NCBI GenBank assembly: GCA_036267755.1
Contig: DATAVK010000038.1
Span: 1 to 53,610 of the forward strand
From: DATAVK01 sp036267755
Lineage (GTDB): Bacteria > Actinomycetota > Actinomycetes > JAFAQI01
DNA: 53,610 nt
Direction: 5' to 3'
Shown here: positions 7,399-14,048 of the stretch, one piece after another
Numbering within the stretch: position 1 is the first letter of the stretch
How the letters are laid out: each line of letters starts with the position of its first letter
Program-made: the position numbers and the translations under genes
Notes under the pieces: model-generated
Database searches by the model: none
The model's input: the letters and a program-made list of their open reading frames with translations, nothing else
Told to the model about the DNA's origin: nothing

Positions 7399-7447
7399 CT
7401 CGAGCTCCTCGTCGGGCCGACGTACGGTCATGACGACCCTACGCGGG

Positions 7448-8038
7448 TCAGCGTGAGAGCTGGGCGCGAAGGGCCCGCTTCAGCGGCGTGCGTGGCGGCC
7501 TGACCCGCCGCCGCCGCATCCCTAGGCACAGCAGCTCACCCAGCCCGGCCGCGATGAGGACATCACCGGGGCTCGCCACCTCCGGCCGCAGTGGCAACGC
7601 CACCGGTACGACGTCCCCGAGCACCCGCAGCGTCGTCCTCGAATCGGCGAGCACGTGCCGCGGGTCGTTGCCCGCCGCGATCGAGGCGATCGGCGTCCCG
7701 GCTCGCGCCGCCGCGGCGCTTGACACCGGCATCGCGCCGTTGGCGGTGACGACGAGCGCGTTGAGCAGCAGGCCAAGGGTCACGAGCGGCACCCCGCGGA
7801 TCCGCAAGTTGCGGGCGCAGAAGGCCAGGGCGGCCAGCGCCGACAGGCCCAGTCCGACGGCGTACGCCGTTCCCGAACCGGCCAGCCACGCGCCCAGCCC
7901 ACCGACGAGCTGGGCGGCGACCGCGACGATGACCAGCCACAGATCGCGAAGCGGCAGCGTCTGCAGGCTCGAGATCGACCCGCCCAGCACGAAGCCGAGC
8001 AGGCCGGAGCCGACCAGAACGAGCACCGCGAGGCTCAT
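7448..8038 (-). CDS. DUF5317-type integral membrane protein
   Basis: 196 aa from ATG 8038. The first residues form a hydrophobic helix (LAVLVLVGSGLLGFVLGG), with further helices around LWLVIVAVAAQLVGG, a Gly/Ala-rich helix and PLVTLGLLLNALVVTANGAMPVS. The NALVVTANGAMPVS block is typical of DUF5317. The C-terminal third is polar and Arg-rich, probably cytoplasmic. Function unknown. It is divergent from the biotin carboxylase gene with only 17 bp between start codons, and both appear leaderless. Earlier in-frame starts would run into the neighbouring gene. Confidence 0.75.
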   Translation of the reverse strand: MSLAVLVLVGSGLLGFVLGGSISSLQTLPLRDLWLVIVAVAAQLVGGLGAWLAGSGTAYAVGLGLSALAALAFCARNLRIRGVPLVTLGLLLNALVVTANGAMPVSSAAAARAGTPIASIAAGNDPRHVLADSRTTLRVLGDVVPVALPLRPEVASPGDVLIAAGLGELLCLGMRRRRVRPPRTPLKRALRAQLSR

Positions 8039-8058
8039 ACGGCTAGTGTGCCGCCGTG
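8036..8058. promoter_or_regulatory. Symmetric divergent leaderless promoter
   Basis: On the plus strand TAGTGT (8044-8049) is 6 nt before GTG 8056. On the minus strand CACACT (8050-8045) is 6 nt before ATG 8038. The two -10 elements use the same base pairs and the predicted starts are 18 bp apart. Confidence 0.55.
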
Positions 8059-9396
8059 TTCGAGTCGTTGCTGGTCGCGAACCGCGGGGAAATCGCGCGT
8101 CGGGTGCTGCGCACCGCAAGCGGGATGGGTCTGCGGACCATCGCCGTCCATTCCGAGGCGGATGCGGGACTGCCTTTCGTGCGTGAGGCGGACGAGGCCG
8201 TGCTGCTCGGCCCGGCTCCTCCGACGGAGTCCTATCTCGATGTTGCCCGGGTCTTGGAGGCCGCTCAGCGGAGCGGGGCAGCGGCGATCCATCCCGGCTA
8301 CGGCTTCCTCGCCGAGAGTGCTGAGTTCGCGCAGGCCGTCATCGACGCCGGGCTGGTGTGGGTCGGTCCGTCCCCGGAGTCGATGACCTCGATGGGCGAC
8401 AAGGTGAGCGCCCGCAACCTGATGGCGGACGCTGGGGTCCCGGTCGCGCCGGGGACCCGGGAGCCGGTGCACGACGTCGACGCGGCGCTGGCGGCAGCCC
8501 GCGAGATCGGTTACCCGCTGATGGTCAAGGCCTCGGCGGGTGGTGGCGGCATCGGCATGGGCGTCGCCAATGACGACGACGGGCTACGAGCGGCGTTCGA
8601 AACCGCCCGCTCCCGCGCCGAGCGGTTCTTCGGGTCACCGGCGATCCTCCTCGAGCGTTACATCAGCGGCGCCCGCCACGTCGAGGTCCAGCTGCTCGGG
8701 CTCGCCGACGGCACCGTCGTCGCGCTGGGCGAGCGTGACTGCTCGGTGCAGCGCCGGCATCAGAAGGTCGCCGAGGAGACGCCGTCGCCGGGTGTCGGTG
8801 AGGAGCTGCGGGCCCGGATGCTGGCCGGCGCAGTCCGCGCCGGCGAAGCGGTCGACTACCGCGGGGCGGGCACCGTGGAATGTCTGGTCGACCCCGGCAC
8901 CCAGGAGTACGTCTTCCTCGAGATGAACACCCGGCTGCAGGTGGAGCATCCGATCACCGAGCTGGTCACGGGGATCGACATCGTGGCGGAGCAGCTGCTC
9001 GTCGCGGCCGGGGACCCGCCGCGCGCCGACCTGCAGCACATCGCGCCAACCGGCCACGCGCTCGAGCTCCGGGTGTACGCCGAGGACCCGAAGCGCTTCT
9101 TGCCGTCGCCGGGCCACATCACGACCTGGGACGAGCCGAGCGGCGAGGGCATCCGCGTCGACGCCGGCTACGCCGCCGACACGACCGTCACGCCGTACTA
9201 CGACCCGTTGCTCGCAAAGCTGTGCGTCTGGGGCAGCGACCGCGAGCAGGCGTTGGCGCGGGCGCGGGGCGCCGTCGCCGACTTCCGGATCGAGGGCCCC
9301 AAGACCAACCTGCCGTTCTTCGTCGAGCTGCTCGGCGACGCGGACTTCGGCTCTGGCCGCTACGACACCGGTCTGGTCGAGAGGATGCGCTCATGA
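8056..9396 (+). CDS. Biotin carboxylase subunit of an acyl-CoA carboxylase
   Basis: 446 aa, the length of a free biotin carboxylase without a fused carrier domain. It has the N-terminal LLVANRGEIARR fold, the ATP-grasp glycine loop KASAGGGGIGMG, catalytic ERDCSVQRRHQK and EMNTRLQVEHP, and the C-terminal RVYAEDP segment. It uses ATP and bicarbonate to carboxylate biotin on a carrier protein. A separate 70-aa carrier is encoded 1 kb downstream; no carboxyltransferase gene is in the window. The stop overlaps the next start (ATGA), so it is translationally coupled to the enoyl-CoA hydratase. Confidence 0.93.
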   Translation: MFESLLVANRGEIARRVLRTASGMGLRTIAVHSEADAGLPFVREADEAVLLGPAPPTESYLDVARVLEAAQRSGAAAIHPGYGFLAESAEFAQAVIDAGLVWVGPSPESMTSMGDKVSARNLMADAGVPVAPGTREPVHDVDAALAAAREIGYPLMVKASAGGGGIGMGVANDDDGLRAAFETARSRAERFFGSPAILLERYISGARHVEVQLLGLADGTVVALGERDCSVQRRHQKVAEETPSPGVGEELRARMLAGAVRAGEAVDYRGAGTVECLVDPGTQEYVFLEMNTRLQVEHPITELVTGIDIVAEQLLVAAGDPPRADLQHIAPTGHALELRVYAEDPKRFLPSPGHITTWDEPSGEGIRVDAGYAADTTVTPYYDPLLAKLCVWGSDREQALARARGAVADFRIEGPKTNLPFFVELLGDADFGSGRYDTGLVERMRS

Positions 9397-10172
9397 GCGA
9401 CGTCCTGACCGAGCTGACCGGCGGCGTGCTGCGGCTGCGGATCAATCGCGAGGATCAGCGCAACACGCTGTCGCCCGGCGTGCTCGCCGCGCTCGTGGAA
9501 GGCGTCCGGTCGGCGACAGCCGACGACCGGATCAGGGTCGTGCTGATCTGCGCGGCTGGCGACCGGGTGTTCTGCGCGGGAGCCGACCTGGCCACGATGG
9601 GTGACGACGCGACCGGCCTCGAGCAGCACGAAGGGCGTGGCCTGCTGACGAAGCTGGTCGTGGCCGTCCGCGAGTGCCCGGTGCCCGTGGTGGCCCGGGT
9701 GCAGGGGCTGTGCCTCGCTGGCGGCGTCGGCCTCGCCGCTGGGTGCGACGTCGTCCTGGCCACCGAGAGCGCGCAGTTCGGGTTGCCCGAGGTCGACCGC
9801 GGGTTGTGGCCGTTCATGGTGAGTGCCCTGCTCGCCCGGCACGTCTCGCCCAAGCACGCCATGGACTGGATGCTCACCGGCGAGCGGTTCGACGCCCGGT
9901 CGGCGTACGCCGCGGGGCTGGTCTCCCGGGTTTTCGCGGACGAGGACTTCGACGCGGCCGTCGAGGCGTACGTCGAGAAGCTGGCTTCGGCGCCGCCGGT
10001 GGCCGTCCGGCTCGGCAAGTCGGCGTGGTCCGCAGCGACCGAGACGCCGTCGCTGCCGATGGCGCTCGAGGCGATGCAGGCCCAGCTGGCGTTGCTGGTG
10101 AGCACCAACGACGTCGCCGAGGGGATCGCTGCCTTCTTCGACCGGCGACCTCCTTCCTGGTCCGGTCGCTGA
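9393..10172 (+). CDS. Enoyl-CoA hydratase/isomerase (crotonase family)
   Basis: 259 aa crotonase. Oxyanion-hole segments are FCAGADL and CLAGGVGLAAGCD, and the second catalytic Glu is in LPEVDRGLWP. In rat hydratase the first catalytic Glu follows the second GG; here that position is Gly (GGVGLA), so simple hydratase chemistry is uncertain. Coupling by ATGA to a biotin carboxylase recalls branched-chain amino acid or odd-chain catabolic operons, where a crotonase works beside an acyl-CoA carboxylase. The exact substrate cannot be assigned. Confidence 0.88.
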   Translation: MSDVLTELTGGVLRLRINREDQRNTLSPGVLAALVEGVRSATADDRIRVVLICAAGDRVFCAGADLATMGDDATGLEQHEGRGLLTKLVVAVRECPVPVVARVQGLCLAGGVGLAAGCDVVLATESAQFGLPEVDRGLWPFMVSALLARHVSPKHAMDWMLTGERFDARSAYAAGLVSRVFADEDFDAAVEAYVEKLASAPPVAVRLGKSAWSAATETPSLPMALEAMQAQLALLVSTNDVAEGIAAFFDRRPPSWSGR

Positions 10173-10175
10173 CGT

Positions 10176-10406
10176 ATGAACGGGACCCTGGTCGCGGTCG
10201 GCGTCCTCGTCCTGGTGGTGGCGGTCGTGCTGGCCGGCTACGCGACGGCCCGCTCGCGCAGCCGCGGTGTCAGACCCGGCTCGCCGGACCGGGTGAGTGA
10301 GGACGTCGTCAGCGGCCTCATGGCCGAGCTGAAGAAGTGGCAGGCAGAGGCGGCGTACTGGAAGTCGACGGCACAGCGGCTGCAGCGCCAGCTCGACGAC
10401 CGCTAG
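10176..10406 (+). CDS. Small membrane-anchored coiled-coil protein
   Basis: 76 aa: one N-terminal transmembrane helix (about residues 5-23, VAVGVLVLVVAVVLAGY), an Arg-rich positive segment, then a short amphipathic helix (AELKKWQAEAAYWKSTAQRL) likely to form a coiled coil. It starts 3 nt after the enoyl-CoA hydratase stop, in the same operon. No family is recognised. It may be a scaffold or anchor, which is speculative. Confidence 0.6.
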   Translation: MNGTLVAVGVLVLVVAVVLAGYATARSRSRGVRPGSPDRVSEDVVSGLMAELKKWQAEAAYWKSTAQRLQRQLDDR

Positions 10407-10438
10407 TGGTTGGATGAAGGTCTCAACGGGAGGTTGCA

Positions 10439-10651
10439 GTGGCCGAGGTCCGCGCCGAGATGGTGGCGAACGTCTGGAAGATCGTGGTCCAGCAGGGGGA
10501 TGCCGTCACGGACGGCGACACGCTCGTGATCCTCGAGTCGATGAAGATGGAGATCCCCGTCGTCGCTGAATCCAGCGGCACGGTCAGCGAGTTGCGGGTT
10601 GAGGAAGGCCAGGTCGTGCAGGAAGGCGACGTCATCGCGGTCATCGCCTGA
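10439..10651 (+). CDS. Biotin/lipoyl carrier protein, TB7.3-like
   Basis: 70 aa single biotinyl domain. The biotin-attachment motif ESMKME lies at about residues 34-39, flanked by the symmetric beta-barrel halves (IVVQQGDAVTDGDTLVI and ELRVEEGQVVQEGDVIAVI). It resembles mycobacterial TB7.3, a free-standing carrier encoded near pdtaS and whiB1, as here. GTG start with GGGAGG 5 nt upstream. It probably serves the biotin carboxylase upstream, although it has its own ribosome-binding site and could be shared with other carboxylases. Confidence 0.9.
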   Translation: MAEVRAEMVANVWKIVVQQGDAVTDGDTLVILESMKMEIPVVAESSGTVSELRVEEGQVVQEGDVIAVIA

Positions 10652-10705
10652 TTTCTCGCCAACCCAGCGGTCAAGAATGGCCTCAATCGCGCCGAAGCAC
10701 CATGT

Positions 10706-11791
10706 GTGACGTCGGAGCTGATGATTGAGCCGTTTTTGCGCGCGCTCGTGGACTGCGGCGGCTCCGACCTGCACTGCAAGGTCGGATCGCCGCCGCGGGT
10801 CCGTATTGATGGCCGACTCCGCAAGCTACAGACCCGCGACCTCGCCGCCGCTGATACCGAGTCGATGGTTCGCGAGGTGCTCCGCGAGGACCTGGTCGAT
10901 GAGTTCGACCGGACGAACGAAGCCGACTTCGCCTACTCGCTAGCCGGCGTCGGCCGATTCCGTGTGAACGCGTTCCGCTCCCGTGGCTCGGCCGGTCTGG
11001 TCTTCCGTCGCGTGTCCGTCGGCGCGATCCCGCTCGACGATCTGGGACTGCCGCCCGTGCTGGCCAGCCTTGCCCTCGAGCCGCGTGGCCTGGTCCTCGT
11101 GACCGGCCCCACGGGGTCCGGAAAGACCACCACGCTCGCCGGCATGATCGACCACATCAACTCCAACCGCGAGGTGCACTGCGTCACGATCGAGGACCCG
11201 ATCGAGGTGCTGCACTTCGACAAGCTGGCGATGATCAACCAGCGCGAGGTGCGTGTCGACACCGAGGACTTCACGGTCGCACTGCGCGCGGCGATGCGGC
11301 AGGACCCCGACGTCATCCTCGTCGGCGAGATGCGTGACCAGGAGACGGTCAAGGCAGCCCTCGCGGCCTCCGAGACCGGCCACTTCGTCATGTCGACCCT
11401 GCACACCACCGACGCGCAGGAGACGATCACCCGCGTCATCGACTTCTTCCCGCCGCACGAGCAGAAGCAGATGCGGCTCTCGCTCGCCGGTGCGCTGCGC
11501 GGCATCATCTGTCAGCGGTTGGTTCCTCGCTCCGACGGCGAAGGACGCTGCGTCGCGATGGAGGTGTGCGTCAACACCGGCCGCATCGCCGAGGCGATCA
11601 CCGACCCCGACAAGACCTCGACGATCAACGGGCTGATCGCCGATGGCGCCTACTACGGCATGCAGACCTTCGACCAGCACCTGGTGTCGTTGATCCGCGA
11701 CGGCGTGATCACGCTGGACGCCGCGATGGCGGCCTCGACCAACCCGCACGACCTCACCGTCGAACTGCGCCGGCTCGGCCTCGTCGCCTGA
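10706..11791 (+). CDS. PilT-type type IV pilus ATPase (orphan)
   Basis: 361 aa secretion-ATPase. N-terminal PAS-like part with GGSDLH; Walker A GPTGSGKTTT; Asp box VTIEDPIE; Walker B DVILVGEMRD; His box TGHFVMSTLHTTDA. This layout matches PilT/PilU retraction motors. The usual PilT C-terminal AIRNLIRE motif is not recognisable; the corresponding stretch reads IAEAITDPDKTSTINGLI. No other pilus genes are in the window. Start could be GTG 10706 or ATG 10721, where the conserved part begins. It converges with the hydrolase gene with 3 bp between stops. Confidence 0.9.
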   Translation: MTSELMIEPFLRALVDCGGSDLHCKVGSPPRVRIDGRLRKLQTRDLAAADTESMVREVLREDLVDEFDRTNEADFAYSLAGVGRFRVNAFRSRGSAGLVFRRVSVGAIPLDDLGLPPVLASLALEPRGLVLVTGPTGSGKTTTLAGMIDHINSNREVHCVTIEDPIEVLHFDKLAMINQREVRVDTEDFTVALRAAMRQDPDVILVGEMRDQETVKAALAASETGHFVMSTLHTTDAQETITRVIDFFPPHEQKQMRLSLAGALRGIICQRLVPRSDGEGRCVAMEVCVNTGRIAEAITDPDKTSTINGLIADGAYYGMQTFDQHLVSLIRDGVITLDAAMAASTNPHDLTVELRRLGLVA

Positions 11792-11794
11792 CGG

Positions 11795-12613
11795 TTATTG
11801 CCGGATCAGTTCGGCAACCAGCTCAGCCACTCTCGTCGGCTGCTCCAGGCCCGGCAGGTGCGCGACATCCGGCAGCGGCACGAATCGACCCCGCGGCAGC
11901 CGTTCGGCGAGCTGACGTGACCGGTCGACGATGAACGGCGCGTCCAGCTCACCGCAGGCCACGATCGCCGGGACGTCGATCTCCTCGATCCGGGACCAGG
12001 CGTCAACATCCGATCCTCCGGCGCCCTCGTCGACGTCGTAGGACAGCAGCTGGCGGTTCATCTCCTCAGCGAGCCGCCGGGCCGGGCCAGTCACCCGCCC
12101 CTCGGCCCCGGTCGGCCCATCGAGCCACATCCAGCTCTCCAGCCGGACCAGCTCGGTCTTGTCGCCGTCGTTCCAGGCACGATCGATTCTTTCGGCGAGT
12201 ACCAGCGTCGCGGCGTCCATCTCGACCGGCTCGGGAGCACCGCTCACGGCCGGCGACAACAGCAGCAGCCCGGCCACCCGTTGCGGCTCGGTGAGGGCGA
12301 GGTCCAAGGCGAGCGCACCGCCCATCGAGTTCCCGACGAGTACGACGGGTCCGGTGGCGAGCTGGTCGATCACGGCGACCAGGTCTGCCAGATGGCTGAA
12401 GGCGAGCTCGCCCGGCGGGCTGGCGCCGAAGCCGCGCCGGTCGTACACGATCACGTCGGCGGCCTCGCCGAGCTCGTCCGCCACGGCGTACCAACTGCGC
12501 CGATCCGTGACGCCGCTGTGCAGCATGACCACGGTGGGTGCGGGCGCGGGCCACCGCTCCGCGCGGAGCGCCGCTCCCGGGACGTCGATCTCGAGTTCGA
12601 CGTCGGGTGGCAT
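11795..12613 (-). CDS. Alpha/beta-fold hydrolase
   Basis: 272 aa from ATG 12613. It has MLHSGVTDRRSW in the oxyanion position, a nucleophile elbow GNSMGGA, acidic residue in GELDAPF and His in PDVAHLPGLE near the C terminus, a complete Ser-Asp-His set. Substrate is unknown; 3-oxoadipate enol-lactonase-like or peroxidase-like proteins look similar. It is divergent from the padR gene, and the 22-bp palindrome between them may control both. The ATG follows CATGCT by 6 nt, a weak leaderless signal. Confidence 0.82.
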   Translation of the reverse strand: MPPDVELEIDVPGAALRAERWPAPAPTVVMLHSGVTDRRSWYAVADELGEAADVIVYDRRGFGASPPGELAFSHLADLVAVIDQLATGPVVLVGNSMGGALALDLALTEPQRVAGLLLLSPAVSGAPEPVEMDAATLVLAERIDRAWNDGDKTELVRLESWMWLDGPTGAEGRVTGPARRLAEEMNRQLLSYDVDEGAGGSDVDAWSRIEEIDVPAIVACGELDAPFIVDRSRQLAERLPRGRFVPLPDVAHLPGLEQPTRVAELVAELIRQ

Positions 12614-12671
12614 CGCGCGAGCATGCCACGCGCCGACGCGCCGTTGCGCGGCAGGCATTGGACAATATGCG

Positions 12672-12693
12672 TACGGAGTATGCATACTGCGTA
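12672..12693. promoter_or_regulatory. 22-bp palindromic operator, probable PadR site
   Basis: Half-sites TACGGAGTATG and CATACTGCGTA form a palindrome with one mismatched pair. The inner 12 bp (AGTATGCATACT) are perfect. It lies 43 bp before the padR ATG, just downstream of a TTGGAC that could be a -35, so binding would block initiation. Position and symmetry fit PadR autoregulation. Confidence 0.6.
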
Positions 12694-12735
12694 TCCGTCA
12701 CCCGGGCGTCGGGTGAGTCAGCACCAGGAGCGCGC

Positions 12736-13326
12736 ATGTCGATCAGGCAGGGGATCCTCGCCCTGCTCGCCGAAGGACCCCGCCACGGCTACCAGCTGCG
12801 GCAGGACTTCGAGGCGGGCACCGGCGGCACCTGGCCGTTGAACATCGGGCAGGTCTACACGACGCTGGCCCGGCTCGAGCGCGACGACCTCGTGGCGGTG
12901 GCCGGAGACGGCGACCCGTCCCACAAGGTCTACGACCTCACCGATGCGGGCCGGGTCGAGCTGACCCGGTGGTTCGAGACTCCGGTACGCCGGGAGGACC
13001 GACCCCGCGACGAGCTCGCCATCAAGCTGGCGATGGCTGCCCGGCTGCCGGGTGTCGACGTCCATGCGGTGGTCCAGTCGCAGCGGACCGACACGATGCG
13101 GGCGCTGCAGGACTACACGACGCTCAAGCGCGGTGGCGGCTCGGGCGACCTCGAGGATGACCTGGCCTGGTCGATGGTGCTCGATTCGTTGGTGTTTGCC
13201 GCTGAGGCGGAGATCCGCTGGCTTGATGCCTGCGAGACCCGGCTGGCACGGCGCACCCCCGGTGCCGGTCGCGTGCGGCACGTCGACCAGGTGGAGCCCG
13301 CGGCGGCCGAGCAGGTCGCGCGATGA
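12736..13326 (+). CDS. PadR-family transcriptional regulator
   Basis: 196 aa. The winged-helix domain is at the N terminus (GILALLAEGPRHGYQL, then NIGQVYTTLARLERDDLV and KVYDLTDAGR), followed by a helical C-terminal dimerisation domain of the longer PadR subfamily. Start ATG 12736 has AGGAG 5 nt upstream. Its stop overlaps the ABC ATPase start (ATGA). PadR repressors next to ABC exporters usually respond to drugs or peptides; that role is inferred here. Confidence 0.92.
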   Translation: MSIRQGILALLAEGPRHGYQLRQDFEAGTGGTWPLNIGQVYTTLARLERDDLVAVAGDGDPSHKVYDLTDAGRVELTRWFETPVRREDRPRDELAIKLAMAARLPGVDVHAVVQSQRTDTMRALQDYTTLKRGGGSGDLEDDLAWSMVLDSLVFAAEAEIRWLDACETRLARRTPGAGRVRHVDQVEPAAAEQVAR

Positions 13327-14048
13327 CCGCCGTCCTGAGCATGCGCGAGGTGTCGCGGGTGCATGGCAGCGGCGCCCAGGCGGTGCAGGCGCTGCGCGGG
13401 ATCTCCCTCGACGTGACCGCCGGCGAGCTGGTGGCGGTGATGGGTCCGAGTGGTTCGGGCAAGTCCACGTTGCTCAACATCGCCGGCGGCCTGGACTCGC
13501 CGACGGCGGGCGAGGTCTTCGTCGAGGGCGTGCTTCTCTCCGGGCTTTCCGCGAGCAAGCTGGCCGAAGTACGCCGGCGATCCGCCGGATACGTCTTCCA
13601 GGAGCTCAACCTGGTCCCTGCTCTCACGGCTGCCGAGAACGTCGCGTTGCCCCGGGAGCTCGATGGGATCTCGGCCCGCAAGGCCCGGATCGAGGCCCTG
13701 GCAGCGCTCGCTGACGTCGATCTTGCGGACCTTGCGGACCGGTTTCCCGACGAGCTCTCAGGCGGCCAGCAGCAACGCGTCGCGATTGCCCGCGCCCTGG
13801 TCGGGCCGCGCCGGTTGGTGCTCGCCGACGAGCCGACCGGAGCGCTGGACTCGGTGATCGGCGAGGATGTGATGCGCCTGCTCCGCGATCGATGCGACGC
13901 GGGAGCCGCTGGAGTCCTCGTCACGCACGATGCCAGGCTGGCGGCCTGGGCCGATCGCGTCGTCTTCCTGCGTGACGGACGGGTCGTCGACGAGACCGGC
14001 CCTCGGCCCGACGCCGGCGCGCTGCTCGCCGGCCGGGCGCCGCGATGA
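13323..14048 (+). CDS. ABC transporter ATP-binding protein (MacB/LolD type)
   Basis: 241 aa. Walker A GPSGSGKST, Q loop VFQELNLVP, signature LSGGQQQR, Walker B RRLVLADEPTGALD and H loop VTHDARLA are all intact. The sequence is of the MacB/LolD class that partners FtsX-fold permeases. It overlaps padR upstream and the permease downstream, both by ATGA, giving one translationally coupled unit. Confidence 0.95.
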   Translation: MTAVLSMREVSRVHGSGAQAVQALRGISLDVTAGELVAVMGPSGSGKSTLLNIAGGLDSPTAGEVFVEGVLLSGLSASKLAEVRRRSAGYVFQELNLVPALTAAENVALPRELDGISARKARIEALAALADVDLADLADRFPDELSGGQQQRVAIARALVGPRRLVLADEPTGALDSVIGEDVMRLLRDRCDAGAAGVLVTHDARLAAWADRVVFLRDGRVVDETGPRPDAGALLAGRAPR

